Source of the DNA: RBG-16-64-43 sp964353865
Lineage (GTDB): Bacteria; Chloroflexota; Anaerolineae; Anaerolineales; RBG-16-64-43
Direction of reading: 5' to 3'
Assembly (NCBI GenBank): GCA_964353865.1
Contig: CAYGXJ010000035.1
Location: 5,057 to 69,056 of the forward strand
DNA length: 64,000 bases
Shown: positions 52,849 through 62,808 of the stretch, in pieces
How positions within the stretch are numbered: the first letter of the stretch is position 1
Layout of the letters: each line of letters opens with the position of its first letter
Made by a program: the position numbers and the translations under genes
The notes under the pieces: model-generated
What the model saw: the letters and a program-made list of their open reading frames with translations, nothing else
The model's database searches: none
Told to the model about the DNA's origin: nothing

Positions 52849-53889
52849 CTATCCTGGCCGGCGCCCCATCTGCCGATCGAACTCCTGGCCGAAGCGCTCG
52901 GTCAATTCCTCGACGTGATAGGCCTCTTCGGGCGAGGTGGGGTTGGGCGCATCGTGCAGCACGTAATCGACGAATTGGCGGATGAGACGCTCGTGCGGCG
53001 AAGGAACCACCTTGGGTTCGCTCCCGCCACGCAGACGCAGGGCCAGGTAGCGGCGCAGGTATTCGCCGGCGCGTTTGGCGCGCGGCCGTTCGGCCAGGGG
53101 CATGGCGATCTTGTAGCTGAACATGTAAGAGGCTTGGGTGCCGTGCAGCACGTTGATCCGCCGCTTGGCTTCCTGCGGGTTGGCCGACATGCGGATGTTG
53201 ACGTAGCCGGGCTCGCTCTCGAGCACCACATCCACCTCATCCGCGGCCATCCACGGCCACTTGTCGGTGGTTTTGCGCCCGGCCACATGCAACAGGCGCA
53301 TCCGGCCGACCAGCGCGTATGCGATGTACAGTTGGTGAGGCAGCGACTCGGCCCACCGCCCGCCCGGGATGGAGTGGCACCAGAAGTTGGGGTCGATCAC
53401 CATGCGGTCCTGGTCGCCGTTGGTCATCCAGGTGAGCCCCAGGTGCAGCACCCGTCCGGCGTCGCCGCGCTCAACAATCTTCTGCATCTCCATCACGCCC
53501 CAGTTGAATTTGTTCTGATGCACAACCGATAATTTGCGGCCGGTTTTCTCCTGGGCGACGATCACCTCGGCCGCCTCACGCAGCGTGATGGTAAACGGCT
53601 TCTCGAGAAGAACGTCGGCGCCATGCTCCAGGGCATAGATCGCCAGGTCGCGGTGCGTCTGGGGCGGTGTGCAAATCGAGACGATCGTCGCACCGGTTGC
53701 CGCCAGGCCTTCCTCGAGCGAGGTGAATGCGCCCGCCAGCCCGTGCTCGCGTGCCACACGTTGCGCTCGCGCGAGGTCCGGGTCGCAGACGCCGGCCACT
53801 TCGATTTCCGGGCACTGAGTGAAAGCCGGGACGTGCTTGACGGCCCCGGCTTGGCCGGAGCCCACCACAAGGACTTTCGTCTTGGCCAA
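52849..53889 (-). CDS. Gfo/Idh/MocA-family sugar oxidoreductase
   Basis: The product is a 346-residue NAD(P)-dependent oxidoreductase. The Rossmann motif 'VLVVGSGQAGAVKHV' (GxGxxG at residues 10-15) and the 'EKPF' (residues 96-99) signature are intact. The C-domain has 'IPGGRWAESLPHQLYIAYALVG' with a likely catalytic His. In such clusters members usually oxidise the 3-position of a UDP-sugar on the way to amino sugars, but no aminotransferase is in the window. TTG start at 53889 with GGAG eight bases upstream. Confidence 0.88.
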   Translation of the reverse strand: MAKTKVLVVGSGQAGAVKHVPAFTQCPEIEVAGVCDPDLARAQRVAREHGLAGAFTSLEEGLAATGATIVSICTPPQTHRDLAIYALEHGADVLLEKPFTITLREAAEVIVAQEKTGRKLSVVHQNKFNWGVMEMQKIVERGDAGRVLHLGLTWMTNGDQDRMVIDPNFWCHSIPGGRWAESLPHQLYIAYALVGRMRLLHVAGRKTTDKWPWMAADEVDVVLESEPGYVNIRMSANPQEAKRRINVLHGTQASYMFSYKIAMPLAERPRAKRAGEYLRRYLALRLRGGSEPKVVPSPHERLIRQFVDYVLHDAPNPTSPEEAYHVEELTERFGQEFDRQMGRRPG

Positions 53890-53939
53890 GGTACTCTCCG
53901 AACGGGAAGGTAACTAGGGGGAGCGCGCAGGCGCGCCCG

Positions 53940-54692
53940 TCAGGCCTTCACGGCACGCAGGCACACTTCAACTGCAAAGCGATCGTCGTGCAGGCCGAGC
54001 TCGCGTGAACTGAATTCGGCGGCGATGAGGCCCCGCATGGCCCCGGCCGCGGTGAGCGTGTTGCCGTACGAACGAAGTGTAACATTTCCGGCGCCGAATG
54101 AACGCGCCCCCAGCCAGGCCAATCCCTCGGGTGTGAAGCGCCACAGCTCGTGCCACCACGGCTGGATGCCGGCAACATGCGGCACGCCCAGCAGCAGCAC
54201 GCCGCCTTGCGCCAAGAGCCGGTGCAGTTCGTCCATGAAGCGCGGCGGGTCCTCGACGATGTGCAGCGTGTGGGTGCAGATGATCGTGTCGTAGGAGGCT
54301 GAGGGCACATCGTGCGGCGCTAGCAGATCGGCCACGATCGTGGCCTGTTTGCTCGTGCCTGACCCCTGTTTGTGCAGAATATCAAGATGCCTGACGCGCG
54401 TTTCGCCAAAACGGGTGGTGTACTGATCGTTCTGGAATTCCAGGCAGCGGCCGTGAATATCGGCGGCAAACTCGCGCATGAACAGGTCGAGATAGTAGCG
54501 ATGGATCGATGGCCCGCGGTCGGAGCCGGACACAACCGAAAGCGGTTGGGCGCCGAAGCCCAGGCGCAGCCTGGCCGCGAGCGTGGTCAGTCCGGGAATG
54601 CGCCGCGGGTATTTCGAGCGGCGGGCGGGGCGCAGGTGCCCGACGACGGCGCGCCACATGCGCCGTGGCAGTGAGGTGAGAGTGGCGATCAC
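53940..54692 (-). CDS. class I SAM-dependent methyltransferase (type 11-like)
   Basis: The product is a 250-residue protein. The core has 'HGRCLEFQNDQYTTRFGE' (degenerate motif I), 'SYDTIICTHTLHIVEDPPRFMDELHRLLAQGGVLLLGVPH' (motifs II-III) and a C-terminal 'HELWRFTPEGLAWLG'. The glycine-rich motif I is weak, so activity is likely but not certain. In this cluster it may methylate a sugar or cap the glycan. The start is a GTG overlapping the stop codon of the deacetylase gene. Confidence 0.8.
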   Translation of the reverse strand: MIATLTSLPRRMWRAVVGHLRPARRSKYPRRIPGLTTLAARLRLGFGAQPLSVVSGSDRGPSIHRYYLDLFMREFAADIHGRCLEFQNDQYTTRFGETRVRHLDILHKQGSGTSKQATIVADLLAPHDVPSASYDTIICTHTLHIVEDPPRFMDELHRLLAQGGVLLLGVPHVAGIQPWWHELWRFTPEGLAWLGARSFGAGNVTLRSYGNTLTAAGAMRGLIAAEFSSRELGLHDDRFAVEVCLRAVKA

Positions 54693-55747
54693 ATGAGCTC
54701 CTTGTCGTTCGCCTCGGGAGGGTCTCGTGGCGTGCCGCCCCGCGGCGGGTGCGGCGCGGCAAAGTCATCGAAGAACCCCTTCAGCCGGCGCAGGAGTTCC
54801 TCGCCGTCGACATCGCCGGGGGCGTGGCGCGGCAGCCACAGCGGATCCGCGCCGCGCACGACCTGGCCGCGCACTGTGGCGCACGCGGCAGAATAGCCCG
54901 CCTCGCGCGCCAGCGCAAGCGTGCCCGGGGCCACCGCGTCTCGGAAGCCATAGGGATAGGCAAGCACCGTGATCGGCCGGCCGGTGATCTCCGCCAGGTG
55001 CCGCCGACTCTCGCGTAGTTCGTATGCCTGCACCGCCGCCGGATGTGCCGCCAGCCACAAGTGGTGAATTGTATGGCTTTGAACATCGACCCGGCGGCTC
55101 GCCGCAAGCTGGCGGCATTCGCTTTCGATGAGTGGCCGGTGGTCTTCGCGCACGCTGCGGCCGGTCCCCTGCCCATGGGCCAGGTCGTTCAACACTTGCT
55201 CCCGCACCTCGGTCGTTGCCGGACGCAGGCGCATATGCAGCGCGTCGTAAACCGCGCGCAACGGCGTGCCAGTCGGCCACGTCAGACGTTCGCCATTGAC
55301 CTCAAGCTCGAGATCCCGCGTGGCGGTCACTCCGCGTCCGAGCGTCTGCGCCTCGAGGTCATCCCACCAGAATTCACACCGCCCATCCAGGTATCCGGCG
55401 GTCACGAACACCGTGGCCGGGAGGTCGAATCGTTCGCACAGCGGGCGCACCGCGTACAGGCTGTCGGCATACCCGTCGTCGAAGGTGATAACCACCGCGC
55501 GCCGCGGAAGCCTGCCCTCGCGCAGCCGCGCCGGCATCTCCCCCAGGGGGATAACGCTGCAGCGCCGCCGCAACACGTCGAGGTGTTCGGCGAAATGCGC
55601 CGGCGAGACGCACAACCCGCGTGGGTCCTCGGCCACCTGCGCTACGCGGTGATACATGAGGATAACCGCCCGCGGCCGGCTGCGTTGCCACAGGCGTTTG
55701 AGGGCCCGCCGCGGCCGGCTAAACATACTCGCGATGGGAGTCTCCAT
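54689..55747 (-). CDS. NodB-type polysaccharide deacetylase
   Basis: The product is a 352-residue carbohydrate esterase 4 protein. The NodB motifs are 'VVITFDDGYADSLY' (D90, D91), 'DVQSHTIHHLWLA' (metal His residues) and later 'LAYPYGFRDAV'. The start is basic and has no clear signal peptide, so it may act on a lipid-linked intermediate in the cytoplasm or be anchored by the basic N-terminus. It would remove an N- or O-acetyl group from a sugar of the glycan. It is translationally coupled to the methyltransferase. Confidence 0.9.
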   Translation of the reverse strand: METPIASMFSRPRRALKRLWQRSRPRAVILMYHRVAQVAEDPRGLCVSPAHFAEHLDVLRRRCSVIPLGEMPARLREGRLPRRAVVITFDDGYADSLYAVRPLCERFDLPATVFVTAGYLDGRCEFWWDDLEAQTLGRGVTATRDLELEVNGERLTWPTGTPLRAVYDALHMRLRPATTEVREQVLNDLAHGQGTGRSVREDHRPLIESECRQLAASRRVDVQSHTIHHLWLAAHPAAVQAYELRESRRHLAEITGRPITVLAYPYGFRDAVAPGTLALAREAGYSAACATVRGQVVRGADPLWLPRHAPGDVDGEELLRRLKGFFDDFAAPHPPRGGTPRDPPEANDKELM

Positions 55748-55755
55748 GCGGGCTT

Positions 55756-56895
55756 TCAGCTGACCTCGGCGTACAATTGTAGGTGCCGATCGGCGTAGTG
55801 AGCCGCAGAAAACACATCGCGCGCGCGCCGCGAGAGCTCACTGCGGAAAGGCAGCGAGACCCTCTCGCTCTCCAGCGTCGACAGAATGCTCCGAGCCAGT
55901 TGCTCAGGTTCCATCTCGCGGTCGGCCAGACCGATCGCGGCCGGAATCTCCAGGGCATGGTTAAGATCGTCGGCCTGAGCACTCCATGTGAGAGCGGCCA
56001 GTCCGCGGCAGGCCGCTTCGCGCGCGGCATGGCTGCCCCTCTCCGGCTGGCCCGGCAGCACGAGCAGCGCGGTCCGGTCGAAAACTTCGCGCAATTGCGC
56101 TGCCGAGACCACTCCGCCGAGGGTCACCGGCAACTGCTCGGCATCAATCATCGAGCGCGACTCCCCATCGGCAGTGACCTCGCCGCATACTGTCAGGTGG
56201 CAGCTACGCCGCAGGGTCTCGTCGGCGCGCAGTGCGGTGAGGATCGCCTCCAGGTTGCGCTTGGCACGCCGCCCGCCGACAAAGACGAGCGTGTTCGCAG
56301 CAGGGGAGGCCGCGGCCGAGCCGCCTAAGAACGCAGGGCTGACCGGCGGCGGAAGAACGCGCCCCCGCGGTGCCGTCAGCCCGCTGCGAGCCAGGGCCAT
56401 GCGGCTCGGGAAGATGACCGCCGCATACGACTCGGGGCGCGCTTCGATCGATCCCTCCGGATGAGTCAGAACAATTGGCGTGCGCACGCCCAGCGCGCGT
56501 ACCATCCCCATGAAACGCCGCATGCCGAGATGATCGTGGAGGACATCGGGCATGCCGTTGGCCAGCGCGCGGCGCAAGGCAGCCAATTCCATCCAGGCAA
56601 AGACCACCTGCCGCAAGGAGCGAGGCAATGGACGCAGCCTTGGCACGGTCGAGAACAGTACACGCAAATCCCCGACCACCGGCAGTTCCATCGTCGACCA
56701 TACGCGGGCTGAGAGGCCGGGAGCGACGGCCCACTTAAAGTCGGTGCCGATGGCCTCCGGCGAAGGGAACATGTCCAACGTGCACCCGCGGCGGATGAGT
56801 TCTTCCGCCAGGAGCGCTGCGGTGCGATACGCCGGCCCGGCGATCGGGTCGACGGCTGCAGATTTAAGGAAGGGCTGAACGGCAAGCACGCGCAT
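55756..56895 (-). CDS. family 4 glycosyltransferase (local paralogue family)
   Basis: The product is a 379-residue GT-B enzyme beginning 'RVLAVQPFLKSAAVDPIAGPAYRTAALLAEELIRRG'. The C-domain has 'LVFVGGRRAKRNLEAILTAL' and 'LLVLPGQPERGSHAAREAACRGLAALTWSAQADDL'. Its start resembles those of the glycosyltransferases at 57843, 60494 and 61639. The donor loop is more divergent than in those, so donor specificity probably differs. Confidence 0.85.
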   Translation of the reverse strand: MRVLAVQPFLKSAAVDPIAGPAYRTAALLAEELIRRGCTLDMFPSPEAIGTDFKWAVAPGLSARVWSTMELPVVGDLRVLFSTVPRLRPLPRSLRQVVFAWMELAALRRALANGMPDVLHDHLGMRRFMGMVRALGVRTPIVLTHPEGSIEARPESYAAVIFPSRMALARSGLTAPRGRVLPPPVSPAFLGGSAAASPAANTLVFVGGRRAKRNLEAILTALRADETLRRSCHLTVCGEVTADGESRSMIDAEQLPVTLGGVVSAAQLREVFDRTALLVLPGQPERGSHAAREAACRGLAALTWSAQADDLNHALEIPAAIGLADREMEPEQLARSILSTLESERVSLPFRSELSRRARDVFSAAHYADRHLQLYAEVS

Positions 56896-56910
56896 GTCGT
56901 CTCGCGTCCC

Positions 56911-57831
56911 CTATTCCTCTTCTCGCGAAGCCACTCGGCCGATCCCGATCCGCCGCAACACGCGCCGCCCCATGCGCCTGATGAAATGCGCTCCGAAGAT
57001 AGCTTCAGGCGGCTGAGCCTTAGAGCTGCTCCCAGCTGCCATGAATGCTTGCAGGTACTTCTCCCAGTCGGTCCACACCAAGTTGAAGAGGCCTAGATAG
57101 TCGACCAAGAGCGGGTGGGCACGCGAGTCAAAGGAGAGGCCCAGTGGGCCATAGGTCCGCAGTACCAGGTGACTGTCCCACACAGAGCCGGCGGGGGACT
57201 CGGCCACCTCGCAGAAGGCACGCCGGGTGGCGTGAACGTTGTGCCACAACACAATGGAGTGAGCGTCTAGATATGGACAGAGGCCCTCGAAATCGGCGTG
57301 CGCCGCTTCATCGGTATGTCGGCCGTCGATGAAGGCCAGATCAACGACCACCGAGCGTCGTCCAAGTGCAGCTTCCAGCGTGCGCGGGATGTCGATCGGG
57401 CTTGTTCCGGTCGCGATGTGAGCATTCTTCGTAGGGAGGTGTGAGGCAATTTCCAGGCTCAGCCTGCGTGCGGCCTCCCCCGCCTCGCCCTCCGACCAGT
57501 TGTCGATCGCAACGACCTGACACGCCGGCTCCGCTAGGGCAAGGCAAAAGGTGCTTAGTCCGAACCCGTTCCCAACGATGTATGCGACCTTCGGGCTGAC
57601 GAGTCCGCAGAGATCGAAGAAGACCCCGATCTCATCATCGCCGATCGATGTGCCTGTCATCTTCCCGACCGCGTTGTACCCGGCCCACGCCGCCAGCTGG
57701 TATCCCCAGGTCGTCCCGCCGCTGCGCGGAGACACCTTTCGCTCAAGCTGCGCCCCTTGATCATGGTACAGGTCGAATAGGCGTGCCTTGAGGTCCGTGG
57801 TCGCCTTGAGGTAGGGCCTCAACGGGATCAT
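56911..57831 (-). CDS. CmcI/Methyltransf_24-type class I methyltransferase
   Basis: The product is a 306-residue protein. The SAM-binding core reads 'VAYIVGNGFGLSTFCLALAEPACQVVAIDNW', and the later 'VDLAFIDGRHTDEAAHADFEGLCPYLDAHSIVLWHNV' is the recognised 'fiDG.H' motif of this group, known from sugar and antibiotic tailoring. It probably methylates a hexose hydroxyl in the glycan. It stands between two glycosyltransferase genes on the same strand, 15 bases from the next. Confidence 0.75.
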   Translation of the reverse strand: MIPLRPYLKATTDLKARLFDLYHDQGAQLERKVSPRSGGTTWGYQLAAWAGYNAVGKMTGTSIGDDEIGVFFDLCGLVSPKVAYIVGNGFGLSTFCLALAEPACQVVAIDNWSEGEAGEAARRLSLEIASHLPTKNAHIATGTSPIDIPRTLEAALGRRSVVVDLAFIDGRHTDEAAHADFEGLCPYLDAHSIVLWHNVHATRRAFCEVAESPAGSVWDSHLVLRTYGPLGLSFDSRAHPLLVDYLGLFNLVWTDWEKYLQAFMAAGSSSKAQPPEAIFGAHFIRRMGRRVLRRIGIGRVASREEE

Positions 57832-58965
57832 ATATCCGCCATCTATCGCCGCCTGACGACTTGTTGATACGCAGCCAGGTACTCCTGCCCGAAGCGTTCG
57901 AGCGTGAAGTCACGCCGGGCGTGCGCTGCAATCGTGGCGCGCGCCGCATCGCTTTGGGAGGGACCGTTGAGCAGGCCACGAATCACGTCGGCCAGGTCGC
58001 CGGCCGATTGGGTCCGTCCATCAAAGGGCGCTCCCACCGGCGTCTCCCACCACCGCTCGAGTTCGCGGACCTGAGCGGCCCAGCCCACAACGGGTGTTCC
58101 GCAGGCCAGCGCCTCGAGCAGCGCGATGCTGAACCCCTCCAACCGGCTGGGGTTAACCAGCGCCTGGCTGTGCGCCAACACGGTGCGCAGCTCGGCCACG
58201 GACAGGCGGCCGTCGAAGACGACATTCAGCCCGTGGCGCTCGGCATACTCGCGCAATTCCGGTTCGCGCTCGCCGGCCCCGCACAGATGCAGCGGGTGGT
58301 CATTCAGCTCGGGATCGAGGCGGTAGGCGCTCAGCAGCAGGTCCACCCCCTTGGCCTCGGTCAGCCCACCGACGAAAACCAGCCCGCGACGCGACGCGGC
58401 CGGCACGAGTGGCGCCTGGAGAAACGCCGCGTCGATCGGGTAGTAGATGACGCTCGTTCGGTCGCGCCCCAGAGCGGTGCTCGCACAGACCAGGTCCTGC
58501 AGCGCGCGCGAGACGAAGACCACGTGCTCGTAAGTGTCGAGTTGCTTGCCGGGCTCGCCGGTATGGTGGGTAAACACCACCGGGGGGCGGCGGCGCATCT
58601 CGGCCAGAATGAGCGGCAAGAGGGTCAACCGCTGATGGGAGTGAATGATGTCGGGGGCAAAATCGGCCAGCGCGCGGCGCAACCCCTCGAAATAGAGCAG
58701 GCTCACCTGAAAGCCGCGATCCTGCCGGATCTGGCGCGCCACGCGGCTCGCGCGGCGTGCGGCCCCCAGTATGTGCCTCGCGCCAGGCAAAGCCATGGTC
58801 GGCAGAACCGGCAGGCGCGACCCGGAACGCAAGCCGAACATGGCCGGTTGAAGCCAGAGGCGTTCGGGGAAGGGGAAGAGCGCGACCTCGTGCCCGTGGT
58901 CGAGGAGATACTCGGTGAGCAGGAGCGCCGCCCGCGACTTGCCCCCCGCGCGCGGATCAATCCGA

Positions 58966-60312
<1,347 letters not shown>

Positions 60313-60454
60313 GATCCGTGGGTCCGTTTCTTGTCGTGTCGGATGTGCACGAGAGGGGGGAGACAATGGCCTCAGCCTCAACCCGCGCTCCGCCGCCCTC
60401 GAGATGGCGCGTGGGGAGGTTACCACGCCTGCGCCAAACGCATCAACCGATCCG

Positions 60455-60470
60455 GCCGGTCTCGACCGGC
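60455..60470. other. small hairpin in the wzt1 leader
   Basis: GCCGGT-CTCG-ACCGGC forms a six-base-pair stem in the 181-base gap between the glycosyltransferase gene ending at 60494 and wzt1. It has no T tract. This is the widest gap in the right part of the cluster, so an internal promoter or pause site may sit here. I see no clear promoter boxes. Confidence 0.35.
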
Positions 60471-60493
60471 AGCGCTTGAGAAGCCCGCTGGAA

Positions 60494-61642
60494 TTACAGC
60501 AATTCCTGATACACCGCCAGGTAGCCGCGCACAAAGCGCTCTGCCGAAAAGCTCTCGCGCGCTGCACGGGCAAGTGTTTGACCGGTGAGGGCCGCGAGTG
60601 GTGCATCCTCAAGCGCCGCCAAGAGGCTCGCGGCCAATTCGCGCGCGGACTGCGTGCGCCCGTCAAAGGGCAGCCCGACGCGCAGGCCGAGCAGCTGCTC
60701 GAGTTCCTGCACCTGAGGCGCCCAGCCAACGACCGGCAGCCCGCAGCACAGCGCCTCATTGATCGAGGCGCTCCAGCCCTCGAGGCGGCTGGGGTTGACC
60801 AGCAGCCGCGCCGCACGCAGCGCGTGCGCCAGGTCCTCCACCGAAACTTTGCCGTGGAATTCGAGGTTGAGACCTTGTTCGCGAGCCTGGCGCTCGTAGT
60901 CTTCGCGCTGTGCACCTTCCCCGTAGAGATGCAGCGCATGATTGTTGAGGCGCGGTTCGAGGGCGTAGGCCTCGAGCAGCAGGTCAAGCCCCTTGCGGTC
61001 GCGCAGTGCGCCCGAAAAGAGCAGGCCCTGGCGCTCGGCAGCGCTCGGCGTGGGTCCCTGCGCGAATGTTTCGGCCACGGGGTTGTGGACGACGCGCAGG
61101 CGGTCCGCCGGCAGCCCGCTCTGGTCGCGGATTTCATCGCATTGCGATTGCGAGACGAAGACGATGCGGTCGTAGACCTCAAGCGCCTCGCCTGCCTCGC
61201 CATGATGATGGGTGAGAACCAGCGGCACGTGCCGCGGCAGGGAGCCCAGCAGGCGCGGGAACGGGCGTCGCGGCAGGTGGTTGTGGATGATCGCCGGCCG
61301 GAAGTGAAGCACGGCCTGGTCGAGCGCGTGGACGGCCATGGCCTCGCTCAGCGCCTCGCGCCATCCGCTGGGCGGCGGGTCGAGCCTGCGCGCGCGGCGC
61401 AGCGCGTGCGGCAAGCCGCGCCAACCCGGCCACGCCATCGTCGGCTGCACGGCCACGCTGATCTGGTCTTGCAGGTCCCAGCGGGTCGAAGTCCCAATCG
61501 CCTCGGGACAGGGGAAGACGAGCAACTCATGGCCTGCGCGCGCGAGTTCCTTGGTCAGGCGCAGCGAGGTGCGGGCCATCCCGCCGGCAAACGGGTAAGT
61601 GGCCTCGGCCTTGAGGAACGGATGCACGCGCAGGATTCTCAT
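60494..61642 (-). CDS. family 4 glycosyltransferase (local paralogue family)
   Basis: The product is a 382-residue GT-B enzyme beginning 'RILRVHPFLKAEATYPFAGGMARTSLRLTKELARAGHELLVFP'. The C-domain has 'LLFSGALRDRKGLDLLLEAYAL' and 'LLVNPSRLEGWSASINEALCCGLPVVGWAPQVQELEQLLGL'. Same family as 57843 and 61639. It overlaps the upstream gene (ATGA). Confidence 0.9.
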   Translation of the reverse strand: MRILRVHPFLKAEATYPFAGGMARTSLRLTKELARAGHELLVFPCPEAIGTSTRWDLQDQISVAVQPTMAWPGWRGLPHALRRARRLDPPPSGWREALSEAMAVHALDQAVLHFRPAIIHNHLPRRPFPRLLGSLPRHVPLVLTHHHGEAGEALEVYDRIVFVSQSQCDEIRDQSGLPADRLRVVHNPVAETFAQGPTPSAAERQGLLFSGALRDRKGLDLLLEAYALEPRLNNHALHLYGEGAQREDYERQAREQGLNLEFHGKVSVEDLAHALRAARLLVNPSRLEGWSASINEALCCGLPVVGWAPQVQELEQLLGLRVGLPFDGRTQSARELAASLLAALEDAPLAALTGQTLARAARESFSAERFVRGYLAVYQELL

Positions 61643-62805
61643 GGAGGGCCGGCCTGGGCCTCGCGATACAGGCGCAGGGTGGCCATGCCTGCCTGCTCAA
61701 TGGAGAAAGCCGCGCGCGCCCGCTGGGCGATCTCCTCGAGCGGCAACTGCTTGCGGCTCACCATTTCGATGACGTCCAGGATCCTCCCCGCCAGGCTGTC
61801 GGGCGAGGTGTCCGAGGTCAGGGCGACCCCAACGGGTTGCGCAAGAACCGCCTCGAGTTCCTCAACTTGCGGCCCCCATCCAACCACCGGCGTCCCCACG
61901 CACAGCGCCTCCAGCATCGCCACGCTGAATCCTTCCGATTGACTGGGGACGACCATGGCACACGAGCATGCTAAGACCTGGCGCACTTCCTCGGGCGCCA
62001 GCCGCCCGCGAAACTCAACCGGCAGGTTGTGGCGCTCGGCCAGCTCGCGATACTCCGCTTGGGCCTCGCCCGTGCCGCAGACCGTCAGAGGATGCCCGCG
62101 TAGATCCGGATTCTCAATATAGGCCCGCAGAAGCAGCGCAAGTCCTTTGCGTGGAATGAGATTGCCGAGGAAGGCCAGCCCCCGGCGTACCTGCGCGGGG
62201 ACTACCTCTCCCTGGGTGAATACATCGGCCACGGGGTTGTGAATGACCCGTGTGCGGTCGATCGGAAACCCCGTCCGCTTGACGACCTCGTGCTGCCAGC
62301 GCCGCGAGACAAAGATCACCCAGTCGTACAGATCAATCCGCGAGGCGGGCTGATAGGAGTGGTGAGTGAGGATGAGGGGCACCTTGGCCGAGAGGCTTCG
62401 ATACAAGAAGGGGAAATCCGAGTATGTGTGATGGCAGTGGACAATCTCAGGCTGCTGTTCAGCGAGGGCGCGGCGCAGCGCATCCAACGCAAGCAGGTCG
62501 AAGGATCCGTTCTCGCCACTCAGCCGGCGGGCGGCAAGGCGCGCGCGCATCAGCGCGGCGAGATCCGCCGCCAGGCTGCGGCGCGTAGGCAGGATAGCGG
62601 TGGGGCACAGCGCGGCGGTGTGTCCGTTCGGCAGACCCAGGGTGCGGGGCACATCGAACAGCCGCTCCGGATATGGAAAGAGCGCGAGCGTGTGGCCTTC
62701 GGCCGCCAGATAGGAGGTGAGTTGCAGGGAGACGCGCGATTTACCGCCGGCGACCGGGCTGAGGCGATCCCCGCGCAGCAGCGGATGGACCTGAAGGATG
62801 CGCAT
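61639..62805 (-). CDS. family 4 glycosyltransferase (local paralogue family)
   Basis: The product is a 388-residue GT-B enzyme beginning 'RILQVHPLLRGDRLSPVAGGKSRVSLQLTSYLAAEGHTLALFPYPER'. The donor loop is 'AMVVPSQSEGFSVAMLEALCVGTPVVGWGPQVEELEAVL'. It follows wzt2 after three bases. It is the closest relative of the gene at 57843, with the shared 'GGKSR' and 'LALFPYPERL/VALFPFPERL' patterns. Confidence 0.9.
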   Translation of the reverse strand: MRILQVHPLLRGDRLSPVAGGKSRVSLQLTSYLAAEGHTLALFPYPERLFDVPRTLGLPNGHTAALCPTAILPTRRSLAADLAALMRARLAARRLSGENGSFDLLALDALRRALAEQQPEIVHCHHTYSDFPFLYRSLSAKVPLILTHHSYQPASRIDLYDWVIFVSRRWQHEVVKRTGFPIDRTRVIHNPVADVFTQGEVVPAQVRRGLAFLGNLIPRKGLALLLRAYIENPDLRGHPLTVCGTGEAQAEYRELAERHNLPVEFRGRLAPEEVRQVLACSCAMVVPSQSEGFSVAMLEALCVGTPVVGWGPQVEELEAVLAQPVGVALTSDTSPDSLAGRILDVIEMVSRKQLPLEEIAQRARAAFSIEQAGMATLRLYREAQAGPP

Positions 62806-62808
62806 GGC

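Noticed and set aside
60313..61203. N-terminal extension of wzt1 that would make a 745-residue protein
   Set aside because: The extra residues are a shadow frame of the glycosyltransferase at 60494-61642; the Wzt family start is at 60312.
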